From the NCBI RefSeq assembly GCF_003626645.1, contig NZ_RBAM01000002.1, forward strand, positions 248,001 to 312,000: 64,000 nucleotides of DNA, in the 5' to 3' direction. A program made the position numbers and the translations under genes. Source of the stretch: Streptomyces klenkii (lineage in GTDB: Bacteria; Actinomycetota; Actinomycetes; Streptomycetales; Streptomycetaceae). Position 1 is the first letter of the stretch. Each line of letters starts with the position of its first letter. Below the pieces are notes generated by a model. The model worked only from the letters and a program-made list of their open reading frames with translations. It had not been told where the DNA came from and did not search any database. Positions 24,194 through 32,161 of the stretch are shown piece by piece.

Positions 24194-26062
24194 ATGGGGG
24201 ACAGGACGACGCTGTGGGAGACAGGCCGGCTTGTAGAGGCTCCCGGTGACGGGAGCGATCAGGAAATGCCGGGGCTCCGTCCCGGCACGGCGGACTCCGC
24301 CGACGCCGGCGACGCCGCCGACCTCGAGCTGGAGACCGCCCGCCGCCGCGCCGCGGAGGGCAGCGATCCCGCCGCCCTGAGCATGCTCGGCGCCCTGCTG
24401 CTGCGCCGTGGAGACCTCGACGGGGCGGAGCGCCACCTGCGCGCCGCCACGGCCGAGGGCGACCGCTCCGCCGCCAACAACCTCGGCGTCCTGCTGCACC
24501 AGCGGGGCTACGCCGACGAGGCCGCCGGGTGGTGGCGCATCGCCGCCGTCGCCGGGTCCCCGGCCGCCGCGCACGCCCTCGGCCGCTACCACCGTGAGCG
24601 CGGGGACGAGCCCGCCGCCGAGTACTGGCTGCGCCAATCGGCTGAATCCGGGCACGCTCTGGGCGCCTACGCCCTCGCGGACCTCCTGGAGCACCGGAGC
24701 GACGTCGGCGCCGAGCGCTGGTTCCGGGCCGCGGCCGAGCGGGGCCACCGCGAGGCCGCCTACCGCCTCGCCCGCATCCTGGACGGCCGCGCGCCGCGCT
24801 CCCGCGCCGAGGCCCTCGGCCCCGGCGGCGTCGAGACCTCCGTGCGCGAGCTGCGCGCCGCCGCGGCGGGCGGCCGCGACAGCAGCGGCCCGGCCCGCGA
24901 GGCCGAGCAGTGGTACCGCCAGGCCGCCGCCCGCGGCCACCGCCGGGCCGCCCTCCACCTGGGCACCCTGCTGGAGGCCCGCGGCGAGTCCCAGGAGGCC
25001 GCCCGCTGGTACCTGACGTCCGCCAAGGACGGCGAGCCCCGCGCCGCCTGCGCCCTCGGCTTCCTGCTGCGCGACGCCGGGGACACCGACAGCGCCGCCG
25101 TGTGGTGGCGCCGCGCCGCCCAGGAGGGCGACGGCAACGCCGCCAACGCCCTGGGCGCCCTGCACGCCGACCGCGGCGAGTCCCAGGAGGCCGAGCGCTG
25201 GTACCGCACGGCGCTCGACCACGGCGACGTCAACGGCGCGTACAACCTCGGCCTGCTCTGCGCCGAGCAGGGCCGCACCGCCCAGGCCGAGCAGTGGTAC
25301 CGCCGCGCCGCCTACGCCGGCCACAAGGAGGCCGCCAACGCCCTCGCCGTGCTGCTCCTCCAGGCCGGTGACACGGCCGGCGCGGAGCCGTGGTTCTCCA
25401 AGGCCGCCGAGGCGGGAAGCGTCGACGCCGCCTTCAACCTCGGCATCCTCTACGCCGGGCGGGACGAGGACCGCACGGCCTTCCAGTGGTACGAGCGGGC
25501 CGCGTCGGCCGGGCACACCGATGCCGCCCTCCAGGTCGCCATGGCCCACCTGCGCGACGGCGACGAAGAGGCCGCCGAGCGCCACCTCCGCGTGGCCGTA
25601 CGGGGCGGCAGCGCGGAGGCCGCCTTCCGCCTGGGCGCGCTCCTCGACCGGGACGAGGAAGCGCGCGAGGAGTGCGAGGAGTGGTACGGGCGGGCCGCCC
25701 GGCAGGGCCACCGCCGCGCCCAGGTGCGGCTCGGGATGCTCGTCGCCGAGCGGGGCGACGTGGTCGAGGCCGCGCACTGGTACCGCGAGGCGGCCGAGGC
25801 CGGCAGCCGCAACGGCGCCTTCAACCTGGGGCTGCTGCTGGCCCGCGAGGGCAGCGAGCCGGAGGCCGCCCTGTGGTGGGCCCGCGCGGCCGAGTCCGGC
25901 CACGGGCGGGCCGCCCTGCGGCTCGCCCTGCTGGCGGCGCGGCGGGGCGACCTCACGGAGGGGCGGCACTGGTGCGACCGGGCCGTCGCGCTCGGGCCGC
26001 CGGAGGTGGCCGAGCGCGCCGCGCGGCTGAGAGACGCGTTGCAGCAGGAGCTGACCGCCTAG
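24194..26062 (+). CDS. Sel1/tetratricopeptide repeat protein
   Basis: A 622-residue protein made almost entirely of ~16 Sel1/TPR-like helical hairpins. Each repeat carries a version of A-x-x-x-L-G-x-L-L-x-x-x-G-D-x-x-x-A-x-x-W-Y-R-x-A-A. Such solenoids usually bind partner proteins. ATG 24194 gives M-G-D-R-T-T-L-W-E-T-G-R-L; ATG 24185 adds M-G-L. No signal peptide or catalytic domain. It lies between two identical initiator tRNA genes (see findings). The 245-bp gap upstream contains only the terminator and no other gene. Confidence 0.85.
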   Translation: MGDRTTLWETGRLVEAPGDGSDQEMPGLRPGTADSADAGDAADLELETARRRAAEGSDPAALSMLGALLLRRGDLDGAERHLRAATAEGDRSAANNLGVLLHQRGYADEAAGWWRIAAVAGSPAAAHALGRYHRERGDEPAAEYWLRQSAESGHALGAYALADLLEHRSDVGAERWFRAAAERGHREAAYRLARILDGRAPRSRAEALGPGGVETSVRELRAAAAGGRDSSGPAREAEQWYRQAAARGHRRAALHLGTLLEARGESQEAARWYLTSAKDGEPRAACALGFLLRDAGDTDSAAVWWRRAAQEGDGNAANALGALHADRGESQEAERWYRTALDHGDVNGAYNLGLLCAEQGRTAQAEQWYRRAAYAGHKEAANALAVLLLQAGDTAGAEPWFSKAAEAGSVDAAFNLGILYAGRDEDRTAFQWYERAASAGHTDAALQVAMAHLRDGDEEAAERHLRVAVRGGSAEAAFRLGALLDRDEEAREECEEWYGRAARQGHRRAQVRLGMLVAERGDVVEAAHWYREAAEAGSRNGAFNLGLLLAREGSEPEAALWWARAAESGHGRAALRLALLAARRGDLTEGRHWCDRAVALGPPEVAERAARLRDALQQELTA

Positions 26063-26066
26063 GGCC

Positions 26067-26096
26067 GGCTGCCCGATGCGGCCGGATCGGGCAGCC
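26067..26096 (+). terminator. Terminator after the Sel1 gene
   Basis: GGCTGCCCGAT (26067-26077) pairs perfectly with ATCGGGCAGCC (26086-26096) around an 8-nt loop. Confidence 0.7.
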
Positions 26097-26109
26097 CGGC
26101 GTACCTCAT

Positions 26110-26139
26110 TTGCCTCAGCAGCCCTCGCCGGGTTAGTGT
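26110..26139 (+). promoter_or_regulatory. Promoter of tRNA-fMet copy 2
   Basis: TTGCCT (26110-26115), an 18-bp spacer and TAGTGT (26134-26139), about 12 bp before the tRNA, fit the principal-sigma pattern. Confidence 0.55.
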
Positions 26140-26150
26140 GAACCTACCGA

Positions 26151-26224
26151 CGCGGGGTGGAGCAGCTCGGTAGCTCGCTGGGCTCATAACCCAGAGGTCG
26201 CAGGTTCAAATCCTGTCCCCGCTA
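26151..26224 (+). tRNA. tRNA-fMet (initiator, CAU anticodon), copy 2
   Basis: Identical to copy 1 at 23875 in all 74 positions, with the same C1/U72 mismatch and G-C triplet. The upstream and downstream flanks differ from copy 1 except for a similar GC-rich terminator. Confidence 0.95.
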
Positions 26225-26233
26225 CTGAAGGCC

Positions 26234-26263
26234 AAGGCCCGGATCCTCAAGGATCCGGGCCTT
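26234..26263 (+). terminator. Terminator after tRNA-fMet copy 2
   Basis: AAGGCCCGGATCC (26234-26246) pairs with GGATCCGGGCCTT (26251-26263) around TCAA. The catR gene converges from the other side and ends 3 bp later, so it probably serves both. Confidence 0.75.
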
Positions 26264-26265
26264 CG

Positions 26266-26682
26266 TCATGCCGCGGAGCAGCCCGGGCACAGTCCGCGGT
26301 AGGTGACCTCGACCGCCGCCACCTGGAAGCCGAAGCGCTCCTCGGCGGGCAGCCCGGCCAGCAGGTCGCCCAAGGGGTGGACGTCCCGGATGGTGCCGCA
26401 CTGCGAGCACACCAGGTGCTGGTGCGCGTGGTGGGCGTTGGGGTCGTAGCGCTTGGCGCGCCCGTCCGTGCTCACTTCCATGATCTCGCCGAGCGAGACC
26501 AGCTCCCCGAGCGTGTTGTACACGGTCGCGCGCGAGATCTCCGGCAGCAGTTCGGCAGCCCTGGCGTGCACCTCGTCCGCGGTGTAGTGCACGTGGTCCC
26601 CGTCGAGGACCTCGGCGACGACGCGTCGCTGCGCGGTCAGCCGCCAGCCGCGTCCCCGGAGCCGTTCCAGCAGGTCACTCAT
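26266..26682 (-). CDS. catR: Fur-family peroxide-sensing repressor CatR
   Basis: A 138-residue Fur/PerR-type repressor. The winged helix (R-L-T-A-Q-R-R-V-V ... S-R-A-T-V-Y-N-T-L recognition helix) is followed by the metal-binding segment H-A-H-Q-H-L-V-C-S-Q-C and a second zinc C-P-G-C at the C-terminus, a structural zinc site. It is divergent from catA across a region with a Fur-type palindrome. CatR in S. coelicolor represses catA and loses DNA binding when oxidised by peroxide. ATG 26682 with the AGGTGA site just upstream is preferred over GTG 26691. Confidence 0.9.
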   Translation of the reverse strand: MSDLLERLRGRGWRLTAQRRVVAEVLDGDHVHYTADEVHARAAELLPEISRATVYNTLGELVSLGEIMEVSTDGRAKRYDPNAHHAHQHLVCSQCGTIRDVHPLGDLLAGLPAEERFGFQVAAVEVTYRGLCPGCSAA

Positions 26683-26765
26683 GCCATTCACCTATCAGTC
26701 AGATAGGACCAGCGTAGCAGCGGCCCTAGTCCACCATTGGATCTCATATCTATGTCACATCCATC

Positions 26766-26793
26766 TTGACTTAGACATTGTCTAATGTAGGAT
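26766..26793 (+). promoter_or_regulatory. catA promoter with embedded CatR operator
   Basis: TTGACT (26766-26771), a 16-bp spacer and TAGGAT (26788-26793). The perfect 7-1-7 palindrome TTAGACATTGTCTAA (26771-26785) fills the spacer, as expected for a Fur-family repressor that blocks RNA polymerase. Confidence 0.8.
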
Positions 26794-26870
26794 CGAGCTC
26801 GGCTCAGGCCAAGCGACCGGCTCAAAAGACCGGTCGACCGGTCAGGGCCGAGTGACGGACGAGATGACGG

Positions 26871-28361
26871 ATGACGGAGGCACACGTGCCGGTTCAGGGC
26901 GAGGACATCTACACGACGGGCCCGCTGACCACGGAGTCCGGAGCTCCGGTCGCGGACAACCAGAACGGTGAGACCGCGGGCGTCGGCGGCCCCGTCCTGA
27001 TCCAGGACCAGTCGCTGATCGAGAAGCTCGCGCACTTCAACCGCGAGCGCATCCCGGAGCGCGTGGTGCACGCCCGCGGCGCCGGTGCGTACGGCACGTT
27101 CACCGTGACCGCCGACGTCACCCGGTACACCCGGGCGGACTTCCTCTCCGAGGTGGGCAAGCAGACCGAGACGTTCCTGCGGTTCTCGACCGTCGCCGGC
27201 AGCCTCGGCTCCGCCGACACGGTGCGCGACCCCCGCGGCTTCTCCCTCAAGTTCTACACCGAGGAGGGCAATTACGACCTCGTCGGCAACAACACCCCGG
27301 TGTTCTTCATCAAGGACGCCATCAAGTTCCCCGACTTCATCCACACCCAGAAGCGCGACCCGTACACCGGCTCGCAGGAGGCGGACAACGTCTGGGACTT
27401 CTGGGGTCTCTCCCCGGAGGCCACCCACCAGGTGACCTGGCTGTTCGGCGACCGCGGCATCCCCGCCTCGTACCGCCACATGAACGGCTACGGTTCGCAC
27501 ACCTTCCAGTGGAACAACGCCGACGGCGAGACCTTCTGGGTCAAGTACCACTTCAAGACCGACCAGGGCATCAAGAGCTTCACCCAGGCCGAGGGCGACC
27601 GGATCGCCGGCGAGGACCCGGACTTCCACCAGCGCGACCTGCGCGAGGCCATCGAGCGCGGCGACTTCCCGACCTGGACCCTCCAGGTGCAGATCATGCC
27701 GGCGGACGAGGCGGCCCATTACCGCTTCAACCCGTTCGACCTCACCAAGGTGTGGCCGCACGAGGACTACCCGCCGATCGAGATCGGCAAGCTGGAGCTC
27801 AACCGCAACCCCGACAACATCTTCGCCGAGGTGGAGCAGGCGGTCTTCTCGCCGGCGCACTTCGTGCCGGGCATCGGCCCGTCCCCCGACAAGATGCTCC
27901 AGGGCCGGCTCTTCGCCTACGGCGACGCCCACCGCTACCGCGTCGGCATCAACGCCGACCACCTGCCGGTCAACCGCCCCCGCGCCACCGTGGCCCGCAC
28001 CTACGGCCGCGACGGCTACGCCTACGACGGCCGCCACGGCCGGGCCAAGAACTACGAGCCCAACAGCTTCGGCGGCCCGCAGCAGAGCGGCGCGGCGCTG
28101 TGGCAGTCCACCGCGGTCAGCGGGGTCACCGGCACGCACGAGGCGCCCACGCACGCCGAGGACAACGACTTCGTCCAGGCGGGCAACCTCTACCGGCTGA
28201 TGTCGGAGGAGGAGAAGGAGCGCCTGATCGCCAACCTCGCGGGCTTCATCGCGAAGGTCTCGCGCGACGACATCGCCGAGCGGGCCATCAACAACTTCCG
28301 CCAGGCGGACGCGGACTACGGCAAGCGGCTCGATGCCGCCGTCCAGGCACTGCGCGGCTGA
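26871..28361 (+). CDS. catA: Monofunctional heme catalase CatA
   Basis: A 496-residue small-subunit clade catalase converting hydrogen peroxide to water and oxygen. Visible are [11 protein letters not shown] with the distal His (~64-74), [12 protein letters not shown] with its conserved heme-pocket residues, N-N-T-P-V-F-F-I (Asn) and [12 protein letters not shown] with the proximal heme-ligand Tyr. ATG 26871 is in frame with an N-terminal leader (M-T-E-A-H-V-P) longer than that of many catalases; the in-frame ATG-rich start could vary by a few codons. Expression is controlled by CatR through the operator just upstream. Confidence 0.95.
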   Translation: MTEAHVPVQGEDIYTTGPLTTESGAPVADNQNGETAGVGGPVLIQDQSLIEKLAHFNRERIPERVVHARGAGAYGTFTVTADVTRYTRADFLSEVGKQTETFLRFSTVAGSLGSADTVRDPRGFSLKFYTEEGNYDLVGNNTPVFFIKDAIKFPDFIHTQKRDPYTGSQEADNVWDFWGLSPEATHQVTWLFGDRGIPASYRHMNGYGSHTFQWNNADGETFWVKYHFKTDQGIKSFTQAEGDRIAGEDPDFHQRDLREAIERGDFPTWTLQVQIMPADEAAHYRFNPFDLTKVWPHEDYPPIEIGKLELNRNPDNIFAEVEQAVFSPAHFVPGIGPSPDKMLQGRLFAYGDAHRYRVGINADHLPVNRPRATVARTYGRDGYAYDGRHGRAKNYEPNSFGGPQQSGAALWQSTAVSGVTGTHEAPTHAEDNDFVQAGNLYRLMSEEEKERLIANLAGFIAKVSRDDIAERAINNFRQADADYGKRLDAAVQALRG

Positions 28362-28388
28362 GAAGCCACTGGACGCTTGCCGTACACA

Positions 28389-28427
28389 CCGGAGGGGCCG
28401 GACGCCATTGGGCTCCGGCCCCTCCGG
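28389..28427 (+). terminator. Terminator after catA (copy 1 of a duplicated hairpin)
   Basis: CCGGAGGGGCCGGA (28389-28402) pairs perfectly with TCCGGCCCCTCCGG (28414-28427) around an 11-nt loop CGCCATTGGGC. Confidence 0.75.
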
Positions 28428-28523
28428 CTGTCCGGCGCCCCCTTTGCGGCTAAGCCGCCGCCGCTCTCGCGGAGGTGGTGACTCGCCGTAGGGGTCGCTC
28501 AATGGCTGCTTGCCGTGCATGAC

Positions 28524-28562
28524 CCGGAGAGGCCGGACGCCGTTGGGCTCCGGTCTCTCCGG
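28524..28562. terminator. Second, diverged copy of the catA terminator
   Basis: CCGGAGAGGCCGGA pairs with TCCGGTCTCTCCGG, the same 39-nt layout as the copy at 28389, with matched changes on both arms. It faces the CBS-domain gene, so it likely terminates that convergent transcript too. The rest of 28362-28586 has no gene. Confidence 0.65.
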
Positions 28563-28586
28563 CTGCGCTGCGCACTCGTGCTCCGT

Positions 28587-29003
28587 TCAGCCCGCCAGCA
28601 TGCCGGCGTCCTGACGGGCCCCGCGGGTCCCCGCCCGCACCCAGCACCGGATGATGTCCCGCACCGACACCACCCCCACCGGGCCGTGGCCGTCGAGGAC
28701 GATCAGGTGCCGGAAGCCGCCGTGCGACATGGCCGCGGCGGCCTCGTCGAGGGTCCACTCCGGGGCCGCGAAGACGACGTCCGTCGTGGTGTGCGCGTGG
28801 GCCGTCTCCCGGTCCGGGTCCTGCCCGGCGCCTACCGAGTTGAGGATGTCCCGCTCGGTGAGGATGCCGAGCCCGCTGGTATCGGGGTCGAGGACGACCG
28901 CGGCCCCTATCCTGCGCGCGGACATCAGCCGGGCCGCCTGGCGGAGGGTGTGGGCGGGGCCGATGGTGAGGACCACCGTGCTCATGGCGTCGCGGACGAG
29001 CAT
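28587..29003 (-). CDS. CBS-domain pair protein
   Basis: A 138-residue protein with two CBS motifs: A-M-S-T-V-V-L-T-I-G-P-A-x-x-L-R-Q-A-A-R-L-M ... G-I-L-T-E-R-D (residues ~6-53), and T-T-D-V-V-F-A-A-P-E-W-T-L-D-E-A ... V-G-V-V-S-V-R-D-I (~74-121). CBS pairs bind adenine nucleotides and sense energy or signal state. ATG 29003 has AAGGAGG at a usable distance; the in-frame GTG 29015 overlaps that site. The partner is unknown. Confidence 0.85.
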   Translation of the reverse strand: MLVRDAMSTVVLTIGPAHTLRQAARLMSARRIGAAVVLDPDTSGLGILTERDILNSVGAGQDPDRETAHAHTTTDVVFAAPEWTLDEAAAAMSHGGFRHLIVLDGHGPVGVVSVRDIIRCWVRAGTRGARQDAGMLAG

Positions 29004-29198
29004 GGCTGGAGCCACCTCCTTGGTGGACCGTGAACCCCCAGAAGGGATTCACAAGTTCACAAGCGTGGGTCCTTCATCGTCACACGACACGGCCCGCCCA
29101 ACAAGGGGCGCGTGGGGCCGTAACCGCGCTCGGGGGCGCCGCCGTGCCCGCACCGGCCCGCTCCGGGCGTGCGGGACCGGAAGCCGGCCCCGCACGCG

Positions 29199-30005
29199 CT
29201 ACGTCCGGAGGTAGCCCAGCAGCTCGTCGTGGAGCAGGCCGTTGGACGCCGCGGCGTTGCCGCTGTGCGGGCCGGGGCGGCCGTCCAGGCCCGTGAAGCG
29301 GCCGCCGGCCTCCTCCACGATGACCACGTTCGCCGCCATGTCCCACAGCGACAGCTCCGGCTCGGCGCAGATGTCCACCGATCCCTCGGCGACCATCATG
29401 TACGGCCAGAAGTCGCCGTAGCCGCGGGTCCGCCAGCAGTCGCGCGTGAGGTCGAGGAAGCCCGGCAGCAGGCCGCGCTCCTCCCAGCCGCTGAGCGAGG
29501 AGTACGCGAAGGACGCGTCCTCGATGCGGCCCACCCGCGACACGTTCAGGCGGGTCGCCGACGTCAGGCTGCGGCCGGTGTACGCGCCCGAGCCCCGGGC
29601 GCCCCACCACCGGCGGCCCAGCGCCGGTGCCGACACCACGCCCACGACGGGCTCGAAACCGACCGATCCGCCCTGCTCGACCTGCACCATGAGCGAGATC
29701 AGGGTGGCCCAGACCGGCACGCCGCGCACATAGTTCTTGGTGCCGTCGATGGGGTCGATCACCCAGCGGCGCGGGCCCGTGCCCTCGCTGCCGAACTCCT
29801 CGCCCAGCACCGCGTCGCGCGGCCGCGCACGCTGGAGATGGCCGCGGATCAGCTCCTCGGCGGCCTTGTCCGCCTCGCTCACCGGGGTCATGTCCGGTTT
29901 GGTCTCGACCTTCAGGTCGAGGGCCTTGAACCGGTCCATGGTGGCCGCGTCTGCGGCATCCGCAAGGACGTGGGCCAGACGCAGATCATCGTGGTAGTCG
30001 GACAT
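29199..30005 (-). CDS. hisN: Histidinol-phosphatase HisN (inositol-monophosphatase fold)
   Basis: A 268-residue member of the IMPase superfamily. The metal-binding motifs are G-E-E-F-G (~69-73), D-P-I-D-G-T-K-N-Y (~83-91) and W-D-M-A-A (~222-226). Actinobacterial proteins of this group are HisN-type histidinol-phosphate phosphatases, which complete histidine synthesis; inositol-1-phosphatase activity is an alternative reading of the same fold. The gene is not in a his operon here. ATG 30005 starts M-S-D-Y-H-D-D-L. It is divergent from the tetR gene. Confidence 0.82.
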   Translation of the reverse strand: MSDYHDDLRLAHVLADAADAATMDRFKALDLKVETKPDMTPVSEADKAAEELIRGHLQRARPRDAVLGEEFGSEGTGPRRWVIDPIDGTKNYVRGVPVWATLISLMVQVEQGGSVGFEPVVGVVSAPALGRRWWGARGSGAYTGRSLTSATRLNVSRVGRIEDASFAYSSLSGWEERGLLPGFLDLTRDCWRTRGYGDFWPYMMVAEGSVDICAEPELSLWDMAANVVIVEEAGGRFTGLDGRPGPHSGNAAASNGLLHDELLGYLRT

Positions 30006-30059
30006 GGCTGAACAGTACCTGTGGCATCCGCTTCGGGCCTCGCGGCCCGCCCACGGCTC

Positions 30060-30088
30060 TTGACACCGTATGGCGGCACGTCAATTCT
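30060..30088 (+). promoter_or_regulatory. Putative promoter/operator of the TetR gene
   Basis: TTGACA (30060-30065), 17 bp, then AATTCT (30083-30088). TTGAC and GTCAA form an inverted repeat spanning the spacer, a plausible operator for TetR autoregulation. Confidence 0.4.
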
Positions 30089-30131
30089 GTGGCCACAGCC
30101 GTAGTGCGGCCGTACGGCCGGGGAGGCGACC

Positions 30132-30791
30132 ATGCCCGCGGCACGAGAGCTCTTGCTGGACGCGGCCTTCGCGGCGCTGCGCAGCCGGCCCTGGAACGGG
30201 GTCCGGATGGTGGACGTCGCGGCCGCGGCCGGGGTGTCCCGGCAGACGCTCTACAACGAGTTCGGCAGCAAGGACGGCCTGGCCAGGGCCCTGGTGCGGC
30301 GGGAGGCGGAGGCCTTCCTGGCCGGCGTCGAGCGGGCCCTGGCGGCCGCGCCCGCCGCCCCGGCCGCCGCCGGCGCCGATGCCGGGGCCCGCTGCGCGGC
30401 CGCCGCCTGCTGGATCCTGCGCACGGCCCGGGCCAACCCCCTCGTGCGGGCCGCGCTCACCGGCTGCCGCGGGGACCGGCTGCCCGTCGCGGCGGCCCCC
30501 GTCCTGCCGGCTCCGCGCGGCCCGTTCGCCCCGGCCGCGCCGCGCTCCGCGCCCGGCGCCGCGGCCCTCACCGACGCTGTACGGGAGCGCACCGTCCGCG
30601 CGGTCTCCGGCACGGCGGGGGAGCGGGTGCCGGAGGCCGTGCAGTGGGCCTGCGAGGCGGCCGTACGGCTGACGTTGTCCTTCGTCGTCGCCCCGGGCGC
30701 GTCGGACGAGGAGGCCGCCGCGCAAGTCGCCCGTCTGGTCCGCACCCTTGTGGGCGAGCACGACGCGGCGGGGTCCCGTACGGATCAGTGA
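30132..30791 (+). CDS. TetR/AcrR family transcriptional regulator
   Basis: A 219-residue regulator. The N-terminal helix-turn-helix is M-V-D-V-A-A-A-A-G-V-S-R-Q-T-L-Y-N-E-F-G-S-K (~25-46), fitting the TetR consensus closely. The C-terminal ligand-binding half is Ala-rich and unclassifiable. It is convergent with the broken binding-protein gene and divergent from hisN, so its target could be itself or a neighbour. The Pro-rich loop around 125-150 is unusual. Confidence 0.85.
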   Translation: MPAARELLLDAAFAALRSRPWNGVRMVDVAAAAGVSRQTLYNEFGSKDGLARALVRREAEAFLAGVERALAAAPAAPAAAGADAGARCAAAACWILRTARANPLVRAALTGCRGDRLPVAAAPVLPAPRGPFAPAAPRSAPGAAALTDAVRERTVRAVSGTAGERVPEAVQWACEAAVRLTLSFVVAPGASDEEAAAQVARLVRTLVGEHDAAGSRTDQ

Positions 30792-30810
30792 GCCCGCCCG
30801 CGGGCACCGG

Positions 30811-31891
30811 CTATTTCAGCCACCCGATCCGGACGCTGTTCTCGTCGCCCAGCCCCGGCGCCCCGGTGTTGGCCAGGCCCTTGCGGATCGCGAGGATCTG
30901 CGGGCGCTGGTAGAGCGGCACGGAGTGGCCGAGCTCCCAGAGCTTCGCGTCGGCCTCGTTGTACAGCGCGACCTGCTTCCCCGCGTCCGTGGTCCGGGAC
31001 GCCTCCACCAGCAGCTTGTCCACCTCGGGGGACGAGACCCGGCCGTGGTTGTTGAAGGCGTTGTCGCCGTCCGGCTGCCGGTAGTCCTGGTAGGAGCTGG
31101 AGCGGTAGATCCGGTCGACCTGGCGGAACAGCGTGAGGTCGTAGTTGCCCCGGTGCACGTACCGGTCGAAGTAGTCGTCGCCCGGGACCTTCCGCAGGCC
31201 GACCTTGACGCCGATCTCACCGAGCATCTGCTGGGTGAGCTTGGCCTGGTCCTCGGCGAGCCCGATCGCGTCGGCGGGCATCACGTACTCCAGGGCCAGC
31301 TGCTTGCCGTCCTTCGTCCGCGGCTTCCCCGCGCCCTCGTCCTTCCAGCCCGCCTCGTCCAGCAGCTTCTTCGCCCGTGCGACGTCGCGCTTGCCGAAGG
31401 AGCCCGCGTTGTCCTGGTAGCCCTCCTGGTTCGGCATGAAGAAGTGGTTGTTGACGAGCTTCGGCCGGAACGGCAGGTCCTTGCCCGCGACCTTCGCCAG
31501 CGCCTCGCGGTCCACGCCGAGCGTCACCGCCTGGCGCGCCCTGACGTCCTGGAGCGGCCCGCGGCCGCCGTTGAGGCTGAGGGTGACCTGGTCCCAGCGG
31601 GCGCCGATGCGGAAGTCGGTGTCCTTGTCGCCCTTGAGGCGCTGGTAGTCCTCGGGGGCGGAGGCCGGGGTGTCGTCGATCTCCTTGTTGAGGTAGGCGT
31701 CGGTGCGGGCCTTGCTGTCCATGGCCCAGAAGATGTACTTGTCGAGCTTCGGCTTCTCGCCCCACCAGGCGGGGTCCGGCACGAGCGTGATGGTCTTGGC
31801 GGTCTTGTCGTACGCGCCGACCTTCCAGGCGTTGCCGGTCAGGAGGGCCTTTTCCATCCGGCTCGCGTCGTAGCTGTTCGGGGCGGCGTTT
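30811..31891 (-). pseudogene. Peptide ABC transporter substrate-binding protein, N-terminal part lost
   Basis: The remaining frame encodes about 360 residues: the C-terminal half of an SBP_bac_5 (Opp/Dpp) binding protein, from S-Y-D-A-S-R-M-E-K-A-L-L-T-G-N-A-W-K-V onward, with W-W-G-E-K-P-K-L-D-K and V-P-L-Y-Q-R-P-Q-I. Family members are about 530-600 residues, with a lipoprotein signal and a full lobe 1, both missing here. The frame stops at a TGA just inside the TnpB element (31909-31911). An internal ATG at 31857 could start a fragment but not a working secreted receptor. Confidence 0.85.
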
Positions 31892-32001
31892 ACCGTCTGA
31901 AACGGTCAGTTTTGCTGCTGCATACGCGCTGGAAAGCGCAATGCTGGTCGGTTCTGGTGTTCTGGTATTCAGCCATGACCCACGTGAGTACGTTGATCGT
32001 C

Positions 32002-32157
32002 ATGTAGCTCCGCTACCAGTTCCGCATCGACCCGGCACCGGCTCAGTGCATCACGCTGGCCAAGGTGTTCGGGTGCGCGCGAGTGGTCTACAGCGACGGG
32101 CTGCGTATGTGTCTTGAGGCGGATGAGGCAGGGCACAGGATTCCGAGTGAGGAGGCC
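32002..32157 (+). pseudogene. tnpB: Truncated remnant of a first tnpB gene
   Basis: Reading from ATG 32002, the second codon is TAG, and the frame then gives L-R-Y-Q-F-R-I-D-P-A-P-A-Q followed by C-A-R-V-V-Y-S-D-G-L-R, the typical start of a TnpB protein (compare the opening of the intact copy: H-R-A-Y-K-F-L-L-R-P-T). Similarity stops near 32155, right where the intact tnpB start begins. So this is the N-terminal ~50 codons of another TnpB, with a nonsense codon. Confidence 0.7.
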
Positions 32158-32161
32158 GACC

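Noticed and set aside
31857..31859. ATG 31857 as a genuine start for the binding protein
   Set aside because: The coding frame continues upstream of this ATG with family-like residues, and a protein starting here would lack the signal peptide and first lobe.
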